A stretch of DNA of 8,544 nt from Planctomycetota bacterium (lineage in GTDB: Bacteria > Planctomycetota > Phycisphaerae > UBA1845 > Fen-1342), in contig JAUWXH010000053.1 of NCBI GenBank assembly GCA_030616465.1, positions 1 to 8,544 on the forward strand, given 5' to 3'. The position numbers were made by a program, and so were the translations under genes. The notes under the pieces are model-generated. The model did no database searches. It was not told where the DNA came from and worked only from the letters and a program-made list of their open reading frames with translations. Shown piece by piece: positions 1 through 5,922 of the stretch; within the stretch, counting starts at the first letter, position 1, and every line of letters starts with the position of its first letter.

Positions 1-1224
1 GCCACCGTCGCCGTTCTGCAAGTCCAACAGCCAGCGCAGCCCCATCGCGGCCGCCCGCTGGGACTCCTCCGCCACGGGCAAGTGACGCAGCGCGAGCAAC
101 GCCCCGGCGGTGTCGTCCGCGTCGGGCACGCCGCCCGGCAGCGGGGTCCAGGCCCACCCGCCCGGTGCCGCACTCGTGTATGGATGAACCACGCGATACT
201 GCTGGCCGACAAGCCAGCGACGAACCGCTTCCCAATCGACCCGGTCTTCGTCGCAACGCGTATCCAGCGGCCCGTGCGAGGCAAGCGCGTTGACCGACAG
301 CGTCGTCACCCACGTCGCCAGATTCGCATCGATCGGCCAGCTTCCATCCGGTCGCGTCGAGCGCACCAGAAAGTCCGCCGCCCGTTCGACCACCCGGTGC
401 CGCGCGAAACCGGCGTCGGCCAAGTTCATGACGACAAAACTCGTCAACGGCGTCGCCTCGAGAAAACCGCCGCTCGTCGGCTGGATCGACTCCAACCGAC
501 GCAGCGCGCGCGGCATGGCCAACCGACGAACCGCGCGCGCGACCGGGTTGCGCGGTCTACGCCGCTTATAGCGGGCGATACCCAACGCGATCAGCGCGGG
601 CAGGGCGTAACTCACCATTGGCAGCCGCAGCCAGCGGTACAGGCCGGGCGGCGCACAGGCCAGCTCGAACGGCAACGCCGTGACCTCCCGCCAATCGACC
701 AGCCCGGCCAGCGCGCAACACGTCAGAATCGGCACCGAAAAAGTGCGATCCTTCCCATAGCGTCCCCGGATCGCTTCGGCCAGCGTGTGCGGATCGCCGC
801 CGCCGCAGGTCCGCGCCAGGTAGCCCTCAGCCCGTCGGAGTGCGTCTTCGGCACCGGGTGGCACGCCTGCTGCTTTGAGCAGGCGTGTATTGCCGGCTGC
901 TATCGTCAGCGCGGCCCGGGCCAACATCGTCGTGGAGACATTCGAGAAGCTGTTGACGGTGTCGCCCCAGCCACCGTCACCGTTCTGGTGTTCCAGCAGC
1001 CAGCGCACTCCGGCCATGGTCAGGCCAACATAGCGCTCGCGATCGAGGATCAGTAACGCGCAGGTTGCGGTCGCGGTCGCGAGCGCTGAGCCGGCCAGTT
1101 CACCCACCCACACGCCCTCGGGCCCGCGCGCCGCGAGCAGCCGCGCACGCAGCCTGTCGTACACGGTGGCCAGCCGATCACACGCGTCGCCCAACATCGG
1201 CGTCGGGCGCACGTTGTGGCTCAT
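1..1224 (-). CDS. Squalene-hopene-cyclase-like class II terpene cyclase (partial, C-terminus off the left edge)
   Basis: By family, this enzyme would cyclise a linear isoprenoid such as squalene by protonation; the true substrate is unknown. The frame is open from the left edge with no stop. It shows QW-type repeats (RWLLEHQNGDGGWGD near residues 74-88, RWLLDLQNGDGG at the truncated end), KDRTFSVPILT near 158-168, SGGFLEATPLTSFVVMNL near 251-268, DGSWPID near 293-299 and PGGWAW near 354-359. The class II proton-donor motif DxDD is present as DADDTA at 368-373, close to its place in the roughly 630-residue bacterial enzymes, so about 200 residues are probably missing. I chose the ATG at 1224 because TGGAA lies about 8 nt upstream. 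An ATG at 1251 is also in frame, directly after an in-frame stop, but its AGGA is too close. It starts about 60 nt after the radical SAM stop, suggesting one operon. The context PGGVPDADDT differs from the usual hopene cyclase context, so it may be a divergent subfamily rather than a true hopene synthase. Confidence 0.88.
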   Translation of the reverse strand, partial: MSHNVRPTPMLGDACDRLATVYDRLRARLLAARGPEGVWVGELAGSALATATATCALLILDRERYVGLTMAGVRWLLEHQNGDGGWGDTVNSFSNVSTTMLARAALTIAAGNTRLLKAAGVPPGAEDALRRAEGYLARTCGGGDPHTLAEAIRGRYGKDRTFSVPILTCCALAGLVDWREVTALPFELACAPPGLYRWLRLPMVSYALPALIALGIARYKRRRPRNPVARAVRRLAMPRALRRLESIQPTSGGFLEATPLTSFVVMNLADAGFARHRVVERAADFLVRSTRPDGSWPIDANLATWVTTLSVNALASHGPLDTRCDEDRVDWEAVRRWLVGQQYRVVHPYTSAAPGGWAWTPLPGGVPDADDTAGALLALRHLPVAEESQRAAAMGLRWLLDLQNGDGG

Positions 1225-1284
1225 CGTTGTCGTTCCAGCGCTCGCCGTCATATCCTATAGTGCGACGCGGATGTCCGTCTTGCC

Positions 1285-2799
1285 TCAGGCGAACAGCCTG
1301 CGTGATTTCTGCACAAACTGTGCCCGCCATTGCAGTGTTTGCAACCGGCCGGCCGTCTGGATGAGTAGCCGTCGCCAGAGTGGCGCCCCGGCCCCGGCTT
1401 GGTTATCCCAGTACATCCTGGGGATCCACTTGAAATTCAGGTTGTAGGCCAGCCGATACAGCCGCCAGTGCATCGGCGTCATGTCGTCGATCGTGAAAGC
1501 CCGCTGCCGGGAACCGCCCACCGGTGTATGGAAGATGGGGAAGACCACCAGCCGTTCGCGAGAGAGCCGCTCGATCCAGCGCACGGTCGCCGCGACGTGC
1601 TCGGGCGTCTCGCCCGGCAAACCCATAATCAAGCTTATCATGGGGAAGTAGCCGGTCCGGACCAGCCGGCGCACCTGCGTCTCGCACAGCTCGCCCCACT
1701 GCTGCGGCGCGAACGGGTGGATCTTGCCGTCGAGCTCGTTTTGCTCCAGCAACTCCCCGCTGGCGCTCTCCACGCCCAAATTGACCCACAGGTAATCATG
1801 CCGTTGACCGTCCACGAGCAGGTCATGCACCTCGCGCAAGTCGTCGTCGGAGTACTGTGCCACGGACGTAACGTTGGCATGGTCGATCTGAATGAGCCTC
1901 AGGGCTTTGATTTGTCGGAGCCGCGACAGCAGCGTCTTGAGCCGCGGCGGATCGACCGCCTGACTCGGCCCAGCCCCGTAACGGAAGAAGTCTTCGCTCA
2001 GCGCGCAGATCGACCCGACGCCTCGCGCGAGATTGGCCTCGACGTCGGCCACGATCGTTGCGACCGGCAGATGCACCAACCGCTCGGTCGCCATGGTGCA
2101 GAAGTGACAACCCTTGCCGCACCCGCGGCTGAGCTCGACCGCGCCCATCGAGCTCGCCCCACGGATCGCCGGGATGGTGCTCCCGTTCACGCCGTTTGCC
2201 GCGAGCACCGCCGGCAGCGTCTCGCCCGCTGCCAGGCGCCGGAACCAGCCGCCCACCTGCCCCTCGGCATAACCGCCGATGCACGCGTCGATACCGAGGT
2301 CGCGTCGCACCGTCTCACTTTGGATGAGCTGCCATGTTCCGGCACCGCCGGCGACGACTTTGAAGGGAATCCTCGCTTTGTGGCGCTTGATTAGCCGGAG
2401 CAGGCGCGCATACCACGTACGCGTGTACAGGCGGCCACCGGCCATATGGATCATGGTGCTGTTGGCCATCCCGCGCCCGAGCGGGTCCGATGATGAGACC
2501 GCCACAACGCGCGTATTCGGACCGATACAGCGATCGAGCGCTTCGGGAGCGCAGACGACAATGTCCCCGCGGTCGAAGCCGTCGTTGACCAGTGCCGCTT
2601 CGATCCGCCGCAGACCTAGCGGTGCCTTTTGGGCCGTGACGCCGTTGGTCGGCACCGGCGGAGCGATCATGGTGCGCATGATGGGTTCCGGCACCGACGT
2701 GGTCTGGATCGTGCCCATCATGCCGTCGAACAGCACGGTGTACTCGGCCATCAGCGTGCGCTCGGCTGTCAGCACGATGGGGTAGCCGCCGTTTCTCAC
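1285..2799 (-). CDS. Radical SAM enzyme with B12-binding-like N-terminal domain
   Basis: A radical S-adenosylmethionine enzyme; the reaction is not known. The [4Fe-4S] motif is CGKGCHFC (C-x3-C-x2-C, cysteines at 227, 231 and 234 of 504). It is followed by NLGVESASGELLEQN near 340-354 and MGLPGETPEH near 392-401, both typical of the radical SAM barrel. The first 200 residues look like a Rossmann-type cobalamin-binding domain (VVAVSSSDPLG near 98-108, KVVAGGAGTWQL near 147-158, IDACIGGYAEG near 170-180). I see no DxHxxG motif, so cobalamin may be bound without a protein histidine or not at all. The start is uncertain. GTG at 2799 has GGGAG 3 nt upstream and keeps IVLTAERTLM, which looks conserved; ATG at 2751 gives 488 residues. 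The frame continues open to 3156, but that part is the shadow of the ferredoxin gene. The stop is TGA. The position between a ferredoxin and a terpene cyclase suggests work on a terpenoid lipid, by analogy with the hopanoid enzymes HpnH, HpnP and HpnR (inference). Confidence 0.85.
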   Translation of the reverse strand: MRNGGYPIVLTAERTLMAEYTVLFDGMMGTIQTTSVPEPIMRTMIAPPVPTNGVTAQKAPLGLRRIEAALVNDGFDRGDIVVCAPEALDRCIGPNTRVVAVSSSDPLGRGMANSTMIHMAGGRLYTRTWYARLLRLIKRHKARIPFKVVAGGAGTWQLIQSETVRRDLGIDACIGGYAEGQVGGWFRRLAAGETLPAVLAANGVNGSTIPAIRGASSMGAVELSRGCGKGCHFCTMATERLVHLPVATIVADVEANLARGVGSICALSEDFFRYGAGPSQAVDPPRLKTLLSRLRQIKALRLIQIDHANVTSVAQYSDDDLREVHDLLVDGQRHDYLWVNLGVESASGELLEQNELDGKIHPFAPQQWGELCETQVRRLVRTGYFPMISLIMGLPGETPEHVAATVRWIERLSRERLVVFPIFHTPVGGSRQRAFTIDDMTPMHWRLYRLAYNLNFKWIPRMYWDNQAGAGAPLWRRLLIQTAGRLQTLQWRAQFVQKSRRLFA

Positions 2800-2876
2800 A
2801 CTCGCTCCCGATGGTACGGCGCCGTCGCCGGCCACCGGTCGCAACCCGGCAGGCTGGCGACGATTGCCGAGCTTGC

Positions 2877-3698
2877 TCAGAGGTTCAAGTCCTCGAACTC
2901 GTCGATCAGCTTGTCCAAATTGTCTCGATGCACTGGCTTCCGCTCCGCAGGCGGGGGCGAATCGCCGGGCGCCGCGCCCGCGCCCTCGCGGCCGCCGACA
3001 GTGAGCTTCACCACGGGCCCCTGAGCCGCCTGCTCTGACGCGTCGATCCCACCGCCCGCGTCCGGCACGTCGCCCGGTGCACCGGCGATCACCGCCGTCG
3101 GACACTCCGGAAACATGATCGCACCCTGCGGACAAACCCGGCTGCACGCCGGACACCCCGGCTTACACGCATCCGCGTCCTCCACGAACACCTGCCCGCG
3201 CTCGTCCAGGCCGTACACGCCGAACAGGCAGAAATTGAGGCACTCCAGGCAGTTGGCACACCGGGAACAGTCGAGCACCGGATACCAGCGCGGCTCAACG
3301 GTGCGGTCGGAGCCAGCAACCGCGCCGGGCGCAACGTCGGTCGCGAACGACTCGGCCAGGCGTCTGACCTCGGCGACGAGCGATTGCACGTCGTCACCCG
3401 CGCGCAGATCGAGGCAGCTAATGTGGCGCTCCGCATATTCGCTGATACCGTGGTGATGGAGGATCCAACGTGTGGCGCGCGGGTACAACCACGCCAAGAC
3501 GACCAACTCGCCGCTCGCCGCCTTGAGCGACCGCAACGCCGGGTCATCCGGATAGAGGTAGTACAGGTGCGGAATGACGGTCAGGCCAATCCGCGCGTCG
3601 CGGCCCAGCCCGCCCACGAGCTGCTCCTCGCGTTGCCGCTTGGCGGGCTCATTCTCCGGCCACCGGGACAGAACGACCGTGAGTCGCTGCGTGGCCAT
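2877..3698 (-). CDS. Dicluster 4Fe-4S ferredoxin-like protein with an extra N-terminal domain
   Basis: Predicted 273-residue cytoplasmic electron carrier. Two cluster motifs are visible: C147-x2-C150-x2-C153-x3-C157 (CANCLECLNFC) and C178-x3-C182-x2-C185-x3-C189 (CKPGCPACSRVC), the latter followed by PQGAIMFPEC. Residues 1-135 form a domain I do not recognise, with IPHLYYLYP and LVVLAWLYPRATRW. Residues 205-255 are a low-complexity Gly/Ala/Pro linker, and the protein ends in an acidic helix (DNLDKLIDEFEDLNL) that could dock a partner. The start at 3698 is fixed by a perfect AGGAGG 5 nt upstream; the frame runs on to 3764 but without a comparable site. It ends in TGA, 77 nt before the radical SAM start used here. 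The likely role is reducing the [4Fe-4S] cluster of that enzyme, inferred from adjacency. I see no terminator between this gene and the upstream peptidase, so read-through is possible. Confidence 0.85.
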   Translation of the reverse strand: MATQRLTVVLSRWPENEPAKRQREEQLVGGLGRDARIGLTVIPHLYYLYPDDPALRSLKAASGELVVLAWLYPRATRWILHHHGISEYAERHISCLDLRAGDDVQSLVAEVRRLAESFATDVAPGAVAGSDRTVEPRWYPVLDCSRCANCLECLNFCLFGVYGLDERGQVFVEDADACKPGCPACSRVCPQGAIMFPECPTAVIAGAPGDVPDAGGGIDASEQAAQGPVVKLTVGGREGAGAAPGDSPPPAERKPVHRDNLDKLIDEFEDLNL

Positions 3699-3703
3699 CA
3701 GGT

Positions 3704-3709
3704 CCTCCT
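3704..3709 (-). promoter_or_regulatory. Shine-Dalgarno AGGAGG that sets the ferredoxin start
   Basis: The minus strand reads AGGAGG, then ACCTG, then ATG at 3698. This full match to the anti-SD sequence with 5 nt spacing selects the internal ATG over the longer in-frame start at 3764. Confidence 0.8.
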
Positions 3710-3807
3710 GCGCTCGCGCACGCGGAACAGTGTACCCCCTCTCGGCCCGCTCATCCTCCGCCATCTAGCACACAGTATGTCGCCGCGCCGGGCATGCGAA
3801 TGCTGGT

Positions 3808-5724
3808 CTAGCCTTCGACCTCCCCGAGCAGGGCCTCGGTCTGGTCGAGCATGTCTTCAAACAGCTTCATGGCGTCCTGGATCGGCTCCGGCGAGGTCAT
3901 GTCCACGCCGGCCATCTTCAGCAGGTCGATCGGGTACCTGCTGGAGCCGGCCTTCAGGAACGACAGATACGCCTCGACCGCGCCCGGCTCCCCGTCCAGG
4001 ATGCGTTTGGCAACCGCCGAGGCGGCACAGTAGCTGGTCGCGTACTTGTACACGTAGAAGTTGTAGTAAAAGTGGGGGATGCGGATCCAGTAGTTGTCCA
4101 CCAGATCGTCATGCGTGTACGCCGGACCGTAATACCGCTTCATGATCTCCCCGTAGGCGACCCCCATGCTGTCCGCGGTCAGCGGCTGGCGCGCTTCGGC
4201 CATCTCGTGGATCCGCTGCTCGAACTCGCTGAACATGGTTTGCCGCCACACCGAGCCGCGGAAACCCTCCAGGAACTCGACCAGCAGGTAGAGCTTCTTC
4301 CGCGGGTCCTCGATCTGCTTCAACAGGCAGTTTTGCAGCAGGATATCGTTGGTGGTCGAAGCGACCTCGGCAACGAAGGTGACGTAATCCCCATACACGT
4401 ATGGCTGACTGGCGCGCGTCAGGTACGAGTGCATCGAGTGCCCCATCTCGTGCGCCAACGTGGAAACGTCGTCAAACCCGCCGTGGAAGTTCATGAGGAT
4501 ATAGGGCTGGGTCAGGTAGCCGCCGCTGGAGTACCCGCCGCTGCGCTTGCCCTTGGTCGGATACACGTCCACCCAACGCGAGTCGAAGCCTTTCTTCGCG
4601 GCCGATACGTACTCGTCACCCAGCGGCTGTAGCGCCTCGATAATGGCCTCGACCGCCTCTTCGTAGGTATATTCCAGCGTCTGACCGGCGATCAGCGGCG
4701 CGAACAGGTCATAGGCCCGCACGCCGTCGTCAAGCTTCAACACCCGCTTGCGGATCTCCTGATAACGGTGCAGCAACGGCAGATTCTCATTGACCGTCCT
4801 GACCAGCGTGTTATAGACCTCGGTGGGGATGTTGCTGCCGTCGAGCGCCGCCGACAGACAGTTCTCATATCCACGGGCCTTGACGGTGAAGATGTGGTTC
4901 TGCACCGCGCCGTTGAGCAGCGCCGCAGTCGCGTTGCGGTACTCGGCGTACGTCCCGACAATCGCCTCGTAGGCCTCCTGGCGGACTCGCCGATCGGTCG
5001 AGCGCAGGTGCAGGTAAAACGCCTGATCATCCAGCTCGACCGTCTGGCCGTCCTCGTCCGTGATCGTGGGGAACTGCATGTCGGCGTTCTTGAGCAGGTT
5101 GTACGCAATGCCCGGCGTGGCACGCACCTCCCCCGCCATCGCCAGCAGCTCCTCTTCCCGCTCTGATAGGATGTACTTCTTCTGGCGGAACAGGTTGTCC
5201 AAATACTGCCGGTATAGCGCCAGATCGGAGTTCCGGGCCATCCACGACTCCAGCTTTTCAAAGGGGATGGCGGTGAGCTCCGGCTCGAACCACGACATGG
5301 CCTGGTTGTAGTTGATCAGCAGCGACCGGGCGCGCGACCTCATCCCCTGGTGGGTGCTGTCCCTCGTATCCTGATCCGCCAGCAGTGAGGCGTAGATGTA
5401 GACGCGTTCGAGCCGCGGTTCGAGCGCGTCGCGCAGCTGGAACACCTTCAGCAAATCGTCACCGCTCTTGCTCAACGTGCCCTTCAGCGCGGCCAATTGG
5501 CTCACCTGCTGCGAAACGGCGGCGAACTCGGTTTCCCAGGCATCGGCGTGGGGGAAGATCGTCTCCGTGGCCCAGAGGTACTTGGGGGCGATCTCACTCC
5601 GCTCCGGGACAGGCGTGGGCTCCGGGACAGGCTTGGGCTTCTTGACCGGTGCCGCGCACCCAGGTAGCAGGACGACACCCACGACGACGAGTTTCAGCCA
5701 GGGGGGAAGGACGTATGGTCTCAT
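3808..5724 (-). CDS. pepF: M3-family zinc oligopeptidase (oligoendopeptidase F type), predicted lipoprotein
   Basis: A 638-residue zinc metallopeptidase that cleaves short peptides. The zinc site is HEMGHSMHS (His425, Glu426, His429), with the third ligand most likely Glu453 in FVAEVASTTND. The C-terminal IPHFYYNFYVYKYATSYC (549-566) matches the substrate-binding His/Tyr region of M3 enzymes. It is unlike ordinary cytoplasmic PepF at the N-terminus: a hydrophobic stretch at residues 9-20 leads to LLPGC, a lipobox with Cys23, then a Pro/Lys/Glu-rich spacer to about residue 42. This predicts export and lipid anchoring. The ATG at 5724 is chosen because AAGGA lies 5 nt upstream and because it exposes the signal peptide; the frame stays open to 5793. 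The stop is TAG. A candidate promoter lies at 5803-5831, downstream of the terminator of the preceding gene. The likely role is turnover of peptides outside the inner membrane (inference). Confidence 0.93.
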   Translation of the reverse strand: MRPYVLPPWLKLVVVGVVLLPGCAAPVKKPKPVPEPTPVPERSEIAPKYLWATETIFPHADAWETEFAAVSQQVSQLAALKGTLSKSGDDLLKVFQLRDALEPRLERVYIYASLLADQDTRDSTHQGMRSRARSLLINYNQAMSWFEPELTAIPFEKLESWMARNSDLALYRQYLDNLFRQKKYILSEREEELLAMAGEVRATPGIAYNLLKNADMQFPTITDEDGQTVELDDQAFYLHLRSTDRRVRQEAYEAIVGTYAEYRNATAALLNGAVQNHIFTVKARGYENCLSAALDGSNIPTEVYNTLVRTVNENLPLLHRYQEIRKRVLKLDDGVRAYDLFAPLIAGQTLEYTYEEAVEAIIEALQPLGDEYVSAAKKGFDSRWVDVYPTKGKRSGGYSSGGYLTQPYILMNFHGGFDDVSTLAHEMGHSMHSYLTRASQPYVYGDYVTFVAEVASTTNDILLQNCLLKQIEDPRKKLYLLVEFLEGFRGSVWRQTMFSEFEQRIHEMAEARQPLTADSMGVAYGEIMKRYYGPAYTHDDLVDNYWIRIPHFYYNFYVYKYATSYCAASAVAKRILDGEPGAVEAYLSFLKAGSSRYPIDLLKMAGVDMTSPEPIQDAMKLFEDMLDQTEALLGEVEG

Positions 5725-5802
5725 GGGGTTCCTTTCAGTGGGGGCCTCCGTTCTGCCGGTCGCCGGCGGCGCCGTCCACCGCCCGCGCCGCAACGATCGC
5801 GC

Positions 5803-5831
5803 AGTCTATTGCCAAGCTTCCCGACCGGCAA
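5803..5831 (-). promoter_or_regulatory. Candidate sigma70-type promoter for the peptidase gene
   Basis: The minus strand reads TTGCCG (5831-5826), a 17-nt spacer, then TAGACT (5808-5803). Each hexamer matches four of six consensus bases. It sits between the upstream terminator and the peptidase start, about 80 nt before the ATG. The call rests on sequence match and position only. Confidence 0.3.
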
Positions 5832-5854
5832 GGTCACGCCATGCGGATAGGAAA

Positions 5855-5879
5855 CGGGCCGCCCACTTGGGACGGCCCG
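5855..5879 (-). terminator. Hairpin terminator after the Ig-domain selenoprotein gene
   Basis: On the minus strand GGGCCG-T-CCC, loop AAGT, GGG-CGGCCC forms a nine-pair GC stem with a single-base bulge, followed by GTTTCC. It lies about 44 nt after the TAG stop. The same structure with loop AAGC follows the paralogous gene at 7656-7680, which supports a real function. The T tract is short. Confidence 0.65.
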
Positions 5880-5922
5880 CCTTGACTATCGCTATCGTTG
5901 CCGATCGCAGTAGCGCTGCAAC

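Noticed and set aside
82..1056. A 324-residue plus-strand reading frame
   Set aside because: It is Arg/Gln-rich without motifs and lies opposite clear cyclase motifs (DADDTA, KDRTFSVPILT).
1399..2394. A 331-residue plus-strand reading frame
   Set aside because: It is the antisense shadow of the radical SAM gene, which carries the CGKGCHFC motif.
2800..3156. Upstream extension of the radical SAM frame to an ATG at 3156
   Set aside because: The extra sequence is Arg/Gly-rich, overlaps most of the 3' half of the ferredoxin gene in another frame and resembles no domain.
3699..3807. A promoter between the peptidase and ferredoxin genes
   Set aside because: TACACT occurs on the minus strand but no acceptable -35 hexamer sits at the right distance, so no call was made.
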